From assembly GCA_026986775.1 (NCBI GenBank), contig JALSNX010000001.1:62001-126000 (forward strand): a stretch of DNA of 64,000 bases, given 5' to 3'. Every line of letters starts with the position of its first letter. Within the stretch, counting starts at the first letter, position 1. Shown here piece by piece: positions 50,789 through 60,233 of this stretch. This DNA is from Caldifarciminota bacterium (lineage in GTDB: Bacteria > Hydrothermota > Hydrothermia > UBA1063 > CAJXJZ01). The notes beneath the pieces were generated by a model. It was not told where the DNA came from, made no database searches, and saw nothing but the letters and a program-made list of their open reading frames with translations. Both the position numbers and the translations under genes were made by a program.

Positions 50789-52507
50789 ATGCATACTTTT
50801 TTAATACTCGGGATTTTCTTCTCCTGGTATATCAGGGACTTTGACGTTAAAGCAGAAATCTCACAGAACAACGTTATCAATGTTAGCGAAATTATAACAG
50901 TTGACTTTCAGAACGAAGAAAGGCACGGGGTTTTCCGAACAATACCTGCGAGGTTCAGGGGACATCCGACCAGTCTGAAAGTTCACGATGTTTACGACCT
51001 TACGAACAACAGCCGCACATATAAGGTAAAATACTCCTTTGACAGGGTGAAGATAAAGATAGGTGACCCGAACATTATTGTGAGTGGTATACAGAAATAC
51101 GAAATAGACTACAGTATGAGATACGTGGTATTTGATACATCAGATGTTCAGCGCCTTGTGTGGAATGTGACAGGCAATGACTGGCCAGTCCATATAAAAC
51201 ATGCTGTTTTTCAACTTATTATTCCCGAAGGAGTAGAAGTTCCGAAAAATATAGAGTGCTACACAGGTAGTTTAGGGTCAAAAGAGCATGACTGCACATG
51301 CACAACGAAAGACAATATGGTTTTATGCGAAACAACCAGTGAACTCTGGCCTTACGAGGGTCTAACAGTTCAGATGGATTTTCCACGAGGGACATTCAAA
51401 ATGCCCGGTTTCATTAAGAAATTATGGTGGACTTTAGCCTTCTTATGGCCTGTTTTTATACCTTTTTTCACCTTCATTCTCATGTTCAGAAGATGGAGAA
51501 AATACGGTAGAGACCCGAAAACAGGTCCCGTTACCACAACCTACGAACCACCAGAAGGTCTTGCACCCATAGAGGTAGGGACTTTAATTGATGAGGTTGT
51601 AAATGCACGGGACCTTACAGCAGAAATCCTAAACCTTGCACTTAAAGGCTACATTAAAATTGAGGAAACCCCCATAAAAAACGAATATCTTATAACAAAG
51701 ATTAAAGACTGCGACAGTAATCTCAAAGAGTTTCAATGTGAAATACTTAAAGGACTCTTTAAACATGGAGACATAAAAGACCTTATCAAGAAGGTCTCTA
51801 AAAAGAGCAAGGAACCTGAATACCTCAGTTTTCTTCAAAAACTGAAGGTTTGTCAGAATAATTCGGACTGCAAGATGATTTCCCTTTCAAGTCTCAAATA
51901 CAAATTCTACGTTGTTTTTAATGAGGTGGCAAATGATGTCTATGAAGAGTTGAGCAACCTTGGATACTTTGAAGAAAATCCCAAAAAGGTCAGAGACCGA
52001 TATTCTATTTTTGGCATCCTGATGATGATGGGACTCTTTGTATTCCCATTTCTTGCACGAAACAATCCTGCACAGGTTTTCATCGGTATATTCTCAATGA
52101 TAGTCTCAGGGTTTATTATAATGATATTCGCCGGATTTCTTCCTAAAAAAACAAAGAAGGGTGCTGAGGCTGTAAGAAAAATAAAAGGACTTCTGGATTT
52201 TGTGCATCGTGTTGAAAAGGAAAGACTTAAAAGGTTCGCACTTGAGAAACCAGAGATGTTCAAGAGACTTCTGCCATACGCAGTTGCCCTCGGTGAAGAA
52301 AAGAAATGGTCAGAGGTGTTTGAGGATGTTTACGAGGTTCTCAGGGAAAAAACAGGTCTCAGCACAGTCTATATATCCGGCGGTTTTACCTCAATGCTGA
52401 GTAGCATAGAGACAAGCACTGCTTCGTCCCATTCATCTTCGGGAGGGGGTTCAGGTGGCGGATTTTCTGGAGGAGGAGCAGGAGGAGGTGGTGGCGGAGC
52501 CTGGTAA
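50789..52507 (+). CDS. DUF2207 membrane protein
   Basis: A 572-residue protein of the DUF2207 family. It has a signal segment (1-17), an extracytoplasmic beta domain of about 185 residues (WYIRDFDVKAEISQNNVINVSE, HGVFRTIPARF), a TM at about 210-230, a cytoplasmic region with DEVVNARDLTAEILNLALKGYIKIEE, further TMs at about 413-450, and a Gly-rich tail (GGGSGGGFSGGGAGGG). Family function is unknown. GGAGGGTG precedes the ATG. Confidence 0.85.
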   Translation: MHTFLILGIFFSWYIRDFDVKAEISQNNVINVSEIITVDFQNEERHGVFRTIPARFRGHPTSLKVHDVYDLTNNSRTYKVKYSFDRVKIKIGDPNIIVSGIQKYEIDYSMRYVVFDTSDVQRLVWNVTGNDWPVHIKHAVFQLIIPEGVEVPKNIECYTGSLGSKEHDCTCTTKDNMVLCETTSELWPYEGLTVQMDFPRGTFKMPGFIKKLWWTLAFLWPVFIPFFTFILMFRRWRKYGRDPKTGPVTTTYEPPEGLAPIEVGTLIDEVVNARDLTAEILNLALKGYIKIEETPIKNEYLITKIKDCDSNLKEFQCEILKGLFKHGDIKDLIKKVSKKSKEPEYLSFLQKLKVCQNNSDCKMISLSSLKYKFYVVFNEVANDVYEELSNLGYFEENPKKVRDRYSIFGILMMMGLFVFPFLARNNPAQVFIGIFSMIVSGFIIMIFAGFLPKKTKKGAEAVRKIKGLLDFVHRVEKERLKRFALEKPEMFKRLLPYAVALGEEKKWSEVFEDVYEVLREKTGLSTVYISGGFTSMLSSIETSTASSHSSSGGGSGGGFSGGGAGGGGGGAW

Positions 52508-52522
52508 ATAGCCTGTATCTCC

Positions 52523-52551
52523 TTGACTCTCCGAGCGTTAGGAAGGATAAT
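52523..52551 (+). promoter_or_regulatory. sigma-70 promoter, leaderless geometry, before a GTG start
   Basis: TTGACT (52523-52528), 17-bp spacer and GATAAT (52546-52551), then ACAAAG and GTG at 52558. It shows the same 6-nt gap as the other leaderless candidates. Confidence 0.65.
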
Positions 52552-52557
52552 ACAAAG

Positions 52558-52956
52558 GTGAATTTTGCCCTTTTATTTTTGATAGGAAAGGTGTATGCGC
52601 CTTTTAATCTTGCAGAGAAACTTGATTCTTCGGGAATTACAGGGGGCAGTCTTATAAAACTTGAATGTCTTGTCCCCGAAGTAATGTGTGGGGATTTTAT
52701 TATGCAGCTTTATAAAAAGGGATATGGCATATCAAGGGAAGATGGAATGTACGATGTTGTGCTTGGGCCAATTAAAAGAATAAGTACAGATACCGCACTT
52801 TTATACTACAGGATTGTTGACATAAAGGATTCTGTGAAATTTAAACTAAATGGCCAGGAGTTCAGGTTAAGAGAGGAGAATACGGGTAAAAAAGGCGCAT
52901 TGAGTGCCCTTTTATTTATTTTTGCCGGATATCTATTGTTTTTTGTAATAAGATAA
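52558..52956 (+). CDS. hypothetical membrane protein
   Basis: A 132-residue protein starting with GTG, with an export signal (about residues 1-14) and a C-terminal TM (ALSALLFIFAGYLLFFVI) before the last residue. The middle contains two Cys (KLECLVPEVMCGDF) and beta strands (DTALLYYRIVDIKDSVKFKLNGQEFRL). Not recognised. It lies 15 bp before ileS and may share its transcript. Confidence 0.5.
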   Translation: MNFALLFLIGKVYAPFNLAEKLDSSGITGGSLIKLECLVPEVMCGDFIMQLYKKGYGISREDGMYDVVLGPIKRISTDTALLYYRIVDIKDSVKFKLNGQEFRLREENTGKKGALSALLFIFAGYLLFFVIR

Positions 52957-52971
52957 ACCCAAGGAGGCTAT

Positions 52972-55743
52972 ATGAAAGACTATAAAGAAACACTGAATTT
53001 GCCGAAAACAGACTTCCCTATGAGGGGAAATTTACCAAAAAGGGAACCCGAATTCATAAAAGAGTGGGAAGAGGCAAATATATACGAAAAACTGCTGAAG
53101 GAACGGGAGGGAAAAGAAGAGTTTGTTTTACATGACGGGCCTCCCTATTCCAACAACCACATCCATCTTGGACAGGCACTGAACAAGATTCTCAAGGATA
53201 TTGTGGTTAAATACCATGCACTTTTAGGATTCAGAACACCGTATATTCCTGGATGGGACAACCATGGTATGCCTATAGAGAACGAGGTTGTTAAAAATGA
53301 CCCGAAAATAAAAGAACTTGCAAAAAGCTATGAAAATCTTAAAAAACCTGAGGTTAAACTCCTTATCAGGGATAAAGCCAGAAAATTTGCCCAGAAATGG
53401 GTAAACATCCAGAAAGAGGAGTTCAAAAGGCTGGGAGTGCTTGGAGACTGGGATAATCCCTATCTTACAATGAAACCCGAATACGAGGCAAAAGAACTTG
53501 AGATTCTCGCAGACCTGGTAGAACAAGGTTTTGTTTACAGAAGCAAGATGCCCATACACTGGTGTCCATCGTGTAAAACTGCCCTTGCCATGGCGGAGAT
53601 AGAGTATAAAGATATAGATTCTCCCTCTTTGTGGTTCAGAATGAAAATGAAGGAAAGCGATATGTATGCCCTTGTATGGACAACCACACCCTGGACGATT
53701 ATTTCCAATGTTGCTTTAGCATTTCACCCTGACCTTGACTATGTTATAGTTGAGGTAAACGGCATAAAATACATTCTTGCAGAGGGAACGCTTAAGCAGA
53801 ATGCAGAAATACTGAAATGGGAAGACTATAAGGTTCTTGAAAAACACAAAGGCGGATATTTTGAACATATGAAGTTTGTGCACCCCTTCATTGACCGGGA
53901 ATCTCTTGGAATCCTTGCAGATTACATAACAACCGAGGACGGAACGGGTATTGTCCATATAGCACCAGGACACGGTAGAGAGGACTTTGAAGCTGGCAGG
54001 AAGTATAACTTACCTGTAATTTCACCTGTTGATGAAGATGGAAAATTTACAGAAGAGGCACCTGAATTTAAAGGTCTTGACACAGAAGAGGCTTCAAAGA
54101 AAGTGGTTGAAATTCTTAAAGAGAAGGGTGGGTACGTGCACTATGATAAAATCACGCACAGTTATCCTCACTGCTGGAGATGTAAGTCGCCTCTCATATT
54201 CAGAGCAACAACACAGTGGTTTTTGAGTGTTGACCATAAGGACTTAAGAAAGAGAGCGCTTAAAAGCATTGAAAATGTGAGATGGATTCCACCTGAATCC
54301 ATAAACCGTATTTCTGCCTCCATTGAGGAACGGCCTGACTGGGTGATTTCCAGACAGCGCTCATGGGGAGTGCCAATTCCTGCAATTTTCTGTAAGAAAT
54401 GCAAGAAAGTGCACCTTGTGCCGCGTGTTATAAGGAATCTTGCGGAAAAGGTGAAAAAAGAGGGTTCTGATGTATGGTACAGAGAGCCTGTTGAAAACTT
54501 TATAGAGGACTTTAAATGCGATTGTGGAAGCACTGAATTTGAAAAAGAGCTTAATATACTGGATGTGTGGTTTGACTCAGGGGTTTCAAGTATTGCTGTT
54601 CTTGAGCCACGGGGAATTAAATGGCCATCAGACGTGTATTTAGAAGGCCCAGACCAGCACAGGGGCTGGTTCAATGCATCAATGATGATAGGCATGGCAC
54701 ACAAAGGCGAGCCGCCCTATAAGGCAGTTGTGACTCACGGATGGGTTCTTGATGAAAAGGGACTTTCCATGCACAAATCCCTTGGCAATGTTATACATCC
54801 TTCCGAAATTATCAATAAATACGGTGCGGAAGTTTTGAGACTCTGGGCATCCTTCGGCGATTACACAGAGGATATGCGTCTTGGTAAGGAAATACTTGCG
54901 AGAATCGTGGATAGTTATCGGAAAATAAGGAATACCATAAGGTTTATTCTGGGTAATCTATATGATTTTGAATTTGAGAAGGATGCGGTATCGCTTGATA
55001 AACTGTTTCCCCATGATAGATATGTGCTCCACAGATGGGAAGAGGAAAAAAGGAAGGTCAAAAAATACTATGATAATTACGAGTTTCACAGGGTGCTTCA
55101 CACCCTTTACAGGTTTGTGGTTGTAGAACTATCATCCTTCTTCCTGGATTATACAAAAGATAGACTCTACACGTGGGCAAGGGATTCAAAGGGCAGAAGA
55201 AGCGCGCAGACTGTGATGTACATTATACTGGATGAATTTCTCAGGGTTATTTCACCCATTGCCACCTTTACCGCCTATGAGGCTTATAGATACTTCAACA
55301 AAAAAGATAAAAAAGAAGCCATCTTCCTTGAACTGTGGCCGGAAAATAAAGATGAATATCTGAATGATGAGCTGAAACACGATTTTGAAACCCTCATGAA
55401 GATAAGAGACAGGGTGCTTCACGCCATTGAGGTGGCACGGAAGGAAAAGAAACTGATTAACGACAGGCTTGAAGCACGCATAAACGTAGAGGCGAAAAGC
55501 AAAGAGGTGGCAGAACTTCTTGAAAAATACGAACAATATCTTCCAGAATTCTTCATTGTTTCTCAGGTTGTATTCAATATTGAAAACGGCGAGGGACACG
55601 AGGAAGAGGACGAACTCGTAAAAGTAAAGGTTGTTCATGCAAAAGGAGAAAAATGTCCTCGCTGCTGGATATGGTCAGAGGACATAAAGGATGGGCTGTG
55701 TCCCAAATGTAGAGAGGTGATGCTTGATGCTAATAAATCTTAA
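52972..55743 (+). CDS. ileS: isoleucyl-tRNA synthetase
   Basis: A 923-residue class I synthetase. It has the HIGH-type motif HIHLGQ (residues 63-68), the editing domain (TTTPWTI, EDGTGIVHIAPGHG), the KMSKS-type motif SMHKS (about 599-603) and C-terminal zinc finger CPRCWIWSEDIKDGLCPKC. Both signature motifs vary: Gln for the second His of HIGH, and Ser and His at two places of KMSKS, while the catalytic second Lys is kept. The gene overlaps yceD by about 17 bp. Confidence 0.95.
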   Translation: MKDYKETLNLPKTDFPMRGNLPKREPEFIKEWEEANIYEKLLKEREGKEEFVLHDGPPYSNNHIHLGQALNKILKDIVVKYHALLGFRTPYIPGWDNHGMPIENEVVKNDPKIKELAKSYENLKKPEVKLLIRDKARKFAQKWVNIQKEEFKRLGVLGDWDNPYLTMKPEYEAKELEILADLVEQGFVYRSKMPIHWCPSCKTALAMAEIEYKDIDSPSLWFRMKMKESDMYALVWTTTPWTIISNVALAFHPDLDYVIVEVNGIKYILAEGTLKQNAEILKWEDYKVLEKHKGGYFEHMKFVHPFIDRESLGILADYITTEDGTGIVHIAPGHGREDFEAGRKYNLPVISPVDEDGKFTEEAPEFKGLDTEEASKKVVEILKEKGGYVHYDKITHSYPHCWRCKSPLIFRATTQWFLSVDHKDLRKRALKSIENVRWIPPESINRISASIEERPDWVISRQRSWGVPIPAIFCKKCKKVHLVPRVIRNLAEKVKKEGSDVWYREPVENFIEDFKCDCGSTEFEKELNILDVWFDSGVSSIAVLEPRGIKWPSDVYLEGPDQHRGWFNASMMIGMAHKGEPPYKAVVTHGWVLDEKGLSMHKSLGNVIHPSEIINKYGAEVLRLWASFGDYTEDMRLGKEILARIVDSYRKIRNTIRFILGNLYDFEFEKDAVSLDKLFPHDRYVLHRWEEEKRKVKKYYDNYEFHRVLHTLYRFVVVELSSFFLDYTKDRLYTWARDSKGRRSAQTVMYIILDEFLRVISPIATFTAYEAYRYFNKKDKKEAIFLELWPENKDEYLNDELKHDFETLMKIRDRVLHAIEVARKEKKLINDRLEARINVEAKSKEVAELLEKYEQYLPEFFIVSQVVFNIENGEGHEEEDELVKVKVVHAKGEKCPRCWIWSEDIKDGLCPKCREVMLDANKS

Positions 55744-56260
55744 AGAACTCCCGCAGGGTAAAAAGGTCATACATACCGTACTGAATGCCGGGGAGATAGG
55801 AATAAAGGAGCATGAAAAGGAGTTTGAGCTTAAAGGGGATGTTGAAACAGAAATCACCTTTATAAAGTCCAGAACGACTGTCAATGTCCGAATCTCGGTT
55901 AAATACACCCTCAAACTACAGTGCTCACGCTGTCTTGAATGGTTTGAGAAAAAATACCATGAGACCGAGTCCTTTGTTTTTCGCGAGGGGGAGGAGAAGC
56001 TGAAAAAGGAGCAAAGTCTCTCAGAGGAGGATATTTACACATACTTCTATGCAACAGAGGAAGTTGACATTGCACCTCTTATAAGAGACATTATCATACT
56101 TTCTGTTCCCATGAAGCCTCTGTGTAAACCAGACTGCAGGGGACTCTGTCCTGTATGTGGAAAAAACTGGAACACGGGAACCTGTGAGCATGAGGGAAAT
56201 CTCAAGCCCGTGACAAAACTCTCAAAACTTCTTGAACTTAAAGATAAACTTTCCAGATGA
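55727..56260 (+). CDS. yceD: YceD/DUF177 family protein
   Basis: A 177-residue YceD protein with two Cys groups: CSRCLEWF in the middle and CKPDCRGLCPVCGKNWNTGTC near the end, probably zinc sites. YceD is linked to ribosomal protein bL32 and 23S rRNA biogenesis and usually precedes rpmF, but no rpmF follows here. The start at 55727 has GAGGTGA 7 bp upstream. The next gene overlaps by 4 bp. Confidence 0.85.
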   Translation: MLINLKELPQGKKVIHTVLNAGEIGIKEHEKEFELKGDVETEITFIKSRTTVNVRISVKYTLKLQCSRCLEWFEKKYHETESFVFREGEEKLKKEQSLSEEDIYTYFYATEEVDIAPLIRDIIILSVPMKPLCKPDCRGLCPVCGKNWNTGTCEHEGNLKPVTKLSKLLELKDKLSR

Positions 56261-57360
56261 TTCTCCTTCTTTTCGCAAAACTCTTTCTCTTTCACGGCGA
56301 AGGGATAGAGTTTTATCAGATTCCACAGAAAGACAGTACAACATTTTACTTTATCTATAGACTGGAGCCCGTGGAGTTTCCCATTGAATTAAGTAATAAA
56401 AGGAAAATAAGATGCATAAGCCTGTATGGAGAGGTAAGGGGAAAAAACGACATACTGGGGGCATTCTGGGACATGGATACGATTCCCGCTGATAGTGAAA
56501 ACTACGGAACCATAAAACACATAAGGGTAAGAAGAGAAAAAAAATACACAGTGGAGAGCGAGGTAAGCACCTGTCACATGCTCAAAAGATTTGAAAAGAA
56601 ACAGAGTGAAAAGGATTTATTTCCAGTAAGCAGTCTTATACCATCACTTACCGACAGCATTGTAAAATTTGCATGGTATTTTGATACTACAGGATATATT
56701 GCGGTATACTCTGAGATTTCTGATACGGGGATTTTAAAGACAAAAAGGGAATATGGTGGGCCTCCTTTAAAAGAAAGAAAAGTATTAATTAAAAGGGGCT
56801 GGAATTTCATACCCATTGATTTTAAAGGTCTTTCTCCTGCCACCTACAGGTTTGTCCTATCTGTTAAAAAATACAGAAGAGAGGTGTTAGTTCCTGTTAT
56901 GTCAGGCTCAGGCTGGTCAGAGAAGCAGTGGAAATACATGATAATGGCAGTAAGGTATATTTTTACAAGAGAAGAAATAGATTCCCTTGAGAATGCACCC
57001 CTGAAGGAGAAGGAAAAACTCTGGAATAAATACTGGGCAAGGCGCGACCCTTCACCTGCGACATCCCAGAATGAGGCCTATATGGAGTTTCTCAGGAGAT
57101 TCAGGTATGCAGAGGAGCATTACAGGAGTATCTTCGGAGGAGCCCTGAGTGATATGGGTATTATATACATTACGCTTGGCCCTCCAGACGAGGTGGAAAA
57201 GCACGAATTTGAACAGAACTCTCAACCATACGTTATATGGTATTATTACAGGTACAATCTCAAGTTTCGCTTTGAGGACAGATTTGGCACCGGTGATTAT
57301 GAACTCGTGGACCCTCCACGATATATGCTTGACGATATTATGGAGAGCATAAGGAAATGA
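56257..57360 (+). CDS. GWxTD domain secreted protein
   Basis: A 367-residue exported protein (signal about 1-14). The N-terminal half has beta strands. The C-terminal half is the GWxTD domain: IFTREEIDSLENAPLKEKEKLWNKYWARRDPSP, DMGIIYITLGPPDEV and PYVIWYYYR. The GWxTD family is found near type IX-containing and FCB lineages with unknown function. Overlaps yceD by 4 bp and yraN by 4 bp. Confidence 0.85.
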   Translation: MILLLFAKLFLFHGEGIEFYQIPQKDSTTFYFIYRLEPVEFPIELSNKRKIRCISLYGEVRGKNDILGAFWDMDTIPADSENYGTIKHIRVRREKKYTVESEVSTCHMLKRFEKKQSEKDLFPVSSLIPSLTDSIVKFAWYFDTTGYIAVYSEISDTGILKTKREYGGPPLKERKVLIKRGWNFIPIDFKGLSPATYRFVLSVKKYRREVLVPVMSGSGWSEKQWKYMIMAVRYIFTREEIDSLENAPLKEKEKLWNKYWARRDPSPATSQNEAYMEFLRRFRYAEEHYRSIFGGALSDMGIIYITLGPPDEVEKHEFEQNSQPYVIWYYYRYNLKFRFEDRFGTGDYELVDPPRYMLDDIMESIRK

Positions 57361-57707
57361 TACCCAAAAATAAGGGCAAAGAAAAAGAGGAAATGGCAGC
57401 AAAGTACCTGAAAAAACAGGGCTACAAAATCATTGAGCGTAACTTTACTAAAAGAACGGGCGAAATAGACATAATAGCAAAAAAAGGACACACAATCGTA
57501 TTTGTAGAGGTAAGAAGTTTGAAGGAGGGAGAAATAGACCCTTCTGAGACAGTAAACAGAAAAAAACAGGAACGGATTTTGAAAACAGCCAGACTATTTC
57601 TTATGGAACATCCAGAATTTGAGAACTATGACATACAGTTTGACTTTGTGGGAATTGTTGGTAATAAAATAAACCACATTGAAAACGCCTTCTGGGAGGA
57701 GTTATGA
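57357..57707 (+). CDS. YraN-family endonuclease-like protein
   Basis: A 116-residue UPF0102/YraN protein with an Rec-A-like endonuclease core: NKGKEKEEMAAKYLKKQGYKI, TGEIDIIAKKGHTIVFVEVRS (acidic residues and the VEV strand of a PD-(D/E)XK fold). It is thought to process branched or recombination DNA; the precise role is unproven. It couples to the SDR gene by a 4-bp overlap. Confidence 0.9.
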   Translation: MIPKNKGKEKEEMAAKYLKKQGYKIIERNFTKRTGEIDIIAKKGHTIVFVEVRSLKEGEIDPSETVNRKKQERILKTARLFLMEHPEFENYDIQFDFVGIVGNKINHIENAFWEEL

Positions 57708-58675
57708 TTCTTATAACAGGTGCAGGAGGCTTCATAGGAAGCCATGTTACGGAAGAACTTTTAAAAAAAGGAGAAAAAGTCAGGGCTTTTGTTCATTACA
57801 GCTCCAGGGATATTACGGGTAATCTGAAGTTCATTGATGCACAGTTGCGCAAAAACCTTGAGATTTTTCCCGGTGACCTTTTATACCTTGACGAAGTCAT
57901 AAGGGCGATGGAGGATGTAAGGGCTGTTATACATCTTGCAGCAAGAATCTCTGTTAATTACTCCTACAGGGCGGCACATGAAACCGTGTTAAACAACGTT
58001 AAAATGACAGCCAATATCCTTGAGGCCTGTAGGATCCTTGGAATAAACAACGTTGTTTATGTCTCAAGTTCAGAGGTGTATGGAACACCAAAGAAAATTC
58101 CAATAAAACTTTCAACACCTAAAAAAGCCCAGTCACCGTATGCTGCCTCAAAAGTGGCCACAGACGAACTTGCAAGGAGTTATGCCCTCTCCTTTGGTAT
58201 GAACATTAAAATCGCCAGACCATTTAATACCTTCGGAGAAAGACAATCTATAAGAGCGGTTATTCCCTGGATACTTTATCAACTTCTATCAGAGGACAGG
58301 AAAGTTGTTGAAATAGGAAACACGCATACCAGGAGGGATTTTGTCTATGTTAAAGATACTGCAAAATTTCTCATAAAGATGCTTGAACTGGAATCCTTCA
58401 AAGAGGTTAACTTTCCGACAGGAAGGCCTTATTCTATAAAAGAGGTTATTGAACTTGCGAAGAAGACAACGGGCATAGATAAGGAAGTGGTGGTGAAGGA
58501 AGAAAGAATAAGGCCAAAAGACAGTGAAGTTGAGATTTTAACAGGCGACGTTGAGGAAACATACAGCATTATATCCTTAAGACCAAAAACCCATTTTGAA
58601 GAGGGCCTTAGAAATGTCGCCCTGTGGATAAAGAACAATATGCACAGCATAAAAAAGGAGCATGACCTCCTATGA
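57704..58675 (+). CDS. NAD-dependent sugar-nucleotide epimerase/dehydratase
   Basis: A 323-residue extended SDR. It has the cofactor loop TGAGGFIGSHV, the catalytic Ser-Ser-Glu region VSSSEVYG and the SPYAASK Tyr-Lys pair. FNTFGERQSIRAVIPWI resembles substrate sites of GDP-mannose 4,6-dehydratase or UDP-sugar enzymes. It overlaps a nucleotidyltransferase gene, so the two probably make an activated sugar for the cell surface. Confidence 0.85.
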   Translation: MILITGAGGFIGSHVTEELLKKGEKVRAFVHYSSRDITGNLKFIDAQLRKNLEIFPGDLLYLDEVIRAMEDVRAVIHLAARISVNYSYRAAHETVLNNVKMTANILEACRILGINNVVYVSSSEVYGTPKKIPIKLSTPKKAQSPYAASKVATDELARSYALSFGMNIKIARPFNTFGERQSIRAVIPWILYQLLSEDRKVVEIGNTHTRRDFVYVKDTAKFLIKMLELESFKEVNFPTGRPYSIKEVIELAKKTTGIDKEVVVKEERIRPKDSEVEILTGDVEETYSIISLRPKTHFEEGLRNVALWIKNNMHSIKKEHDLL

Positions 58676-59388
58676 AAGCAGTAATTCTTGCAGGTGGACA
58701 GGGAAGAAGATTAAAACCCTACACCCTTGTTTTACCAAAACCTCTTGTTCCTGTTGGAGATGTCCCCATAATGGAGATAATAATAAGACAGCTTGCTTAT
58801 TACGGCTTTAAGGAGATTTATCTTGCCTGCGGTCATCTGGTGGAACTTATCAGGGCATACTTCAAAGACGGTGAAAAATGGGGAGTTCGCCTTCACTATT
58901 CAGTGGAAGAAAAGCCTCTTGGAACAGCAGGACCACTCAAACTTTTGAAAAACGAACTTGATGAGCCTTTTCTCGTTATAAACGGTGATATTCTCACGGA
59001 CATGAACTTCCTTGAAATTTTTCAGAATCACATCGTTCAGGGCAAATTGATGACCATCGGGATAACTGAACATAAAACTAAACTTGAATATGGTGTTGTC
59101 CATCTTTATGAGAACAATGTTGTGGATTATGAGGAAAAGCCGGAGGTCACTCACTACGTTTCAATGGGAGTATACGTCTTTGCACCCTATGTCCTGAAGT
59201 ACATAGAAGAAGGAGAGAAAATGGATATACCTCACCTCATTCACAGGTTTTTAGACGAGGATGTGAGTATAAACTCCTTTATATACAGGGGGCTGTGGTT
59301 TGACATTGGAAACAGAGAGGATTTTGAGAAGGCTCTGGAAAGCTTTGAGAAAAACCGTGGTCTTTACCTGAAGGAGCAGGGGCAATGA
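58672..59388 (+). CDS. sugar-phosphate nucleotidyltransferase
   Basis: A 238-residue NTP_transferase family enzyme. It has the consensus AVILAGGQGRRLKPYT and the Lys of LPKPLVPVGDVP at the N-terminus, and VINGDILTDMNF for the metal site. It activates a sugar-1-phosphate (GDP-mannose or dTDP-glucose type). No C-terminal hexapeptide repeat domain is present, so it is a compact form. Overlaps both neighbours by 4 bp. Confidence 0.88.
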   Translation: MKAVILAGGQGRRLKPYTLVLPKPLVPVGDVPIMEIIIRQLAYYGFKEIYLACGHLVELIRAYFKDGEKWGVRLHYSVEEKPLGTAGPLKLLKNELDEPFLVINGDILTDMNFLEIFQNHIVQGKLMTIGITEHKTKLEYGVVHLYENNVVDYEEKPEVTHYVSMGVYVFAPYVLKYIEEGEKMDIPHLIHRFLDEDVSINSFIYRGLWFDIGNREDFEKALESFEKNRGLYLKEQGQ

Positions 59389-60233
59389 CCTGTGTGTATG
59401 CAACAAATCTTGATGGTTTAAAACTCATAAAAAGGGGAAAAGTAAGAGACCTTTACGAAATTGAGAATAACATACTCATTGTAGCGACTGATAGAATTTC
59501 TGCCTTTGACAGGGTTCTCAAAACCTGTATTCCACAGAAAGGTGAAATCCTCACAGAAATTTCGCTTTTCTGGTTCAAAAACACAGAGGACATCATAGAA
59601 AACCATCTTATAACAGGGAACTTTGACGAGTTTCCAGAGAATCTGAAGAAATACGAAATACTCAAAAAGAGAGCCATACTGGTCAAAAAGGCTGAGGTTA
59701 TACCCTACGAATTTATAGTAAGAGGCTATCTTGCAGGCTCTCTGTATAAAAAATACATGAAAGGAGAAACCGATTTGCCTTCTGGCCTTTCTGAGTTTGA
59801 CAGATTACCAGAACTTTTATTTACCCCAACAACGAAGGCAGAAGAAGGGCACGATGAGCCTGTGACCTTTGATGAGTTGAAGAATGCAATAGGAGAGCGA
59901 CTTGCCCTATACCTTCGGGATGTATCTTTCAAACTGTACAGGCGCGGAGTTGAGATAGCAGAAAAAAAAGGTATCACCATTCTTGACACCAAATTTGAAT
60001 TTGGAAGGATAGATGATAAAATCATTCTCATAGACGAGGTTCTCACACCTGATTCATCAAGATACAGAATAGCAGAAAATGGAAAAGTCATAAAACTGGA
60101 TAAGCAGATACTGAGGGACTATCTGAAAGAGAGGGAGAAAAAGGAGGGTAGCATGCCACTTGAGATTCCAGAGAGCGTTGTAAATGACATTAAAAGAGCA
60201 TACATAAAGATACGGAACCTTCTTCTTAACTGA
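59385..60233 (+). CDS. purC: phosphoribosylaminoimidazole-succinocarboxamide synthase
   Basis: A 282-residue SAICAR synthetase of purine biosynthesis. Family blocks are KRGKVRDLYEI, VATDRISAFD, VRGYLAGSLYKKYMKG, TPTTKAEEGHDEPVTF and LIDEVLTPDSSRYR. The length is at the long end of the bacterial range. No other purine genes are near; it is embedded in a surface sugar operon. Confidence 0.95.
   Translation: MTCVYATNLDGLKLIKRGKVRDLYEIENNILIVATDRISAFDRVLKTCIPQKGEILTEISLFWFKNTEDIIENHLITGNFDEFPENLKKYEILKKRAILVKKAEVIPYEFIVRGYLAGSLYKKYMKGETDLPSGLSEFDRLPELLFTPTTKAEEGHDEPVTFDELKNAIGERLALYLRDVSFKLYRRGVEIAEKKGITILDTKFEFGRIDDKIILIDEVLTPDSSRYRIAENGKVIKLDKQILRDYLKEREKKEGSMPLEIPESVVNDIKRAYIKIRNLLLN

Noticed and set aside
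54168-54704. 178-residue minus-strand frame inside ileS
   Set aside because: Antisense to a conserved part of ileS, with no start signal.
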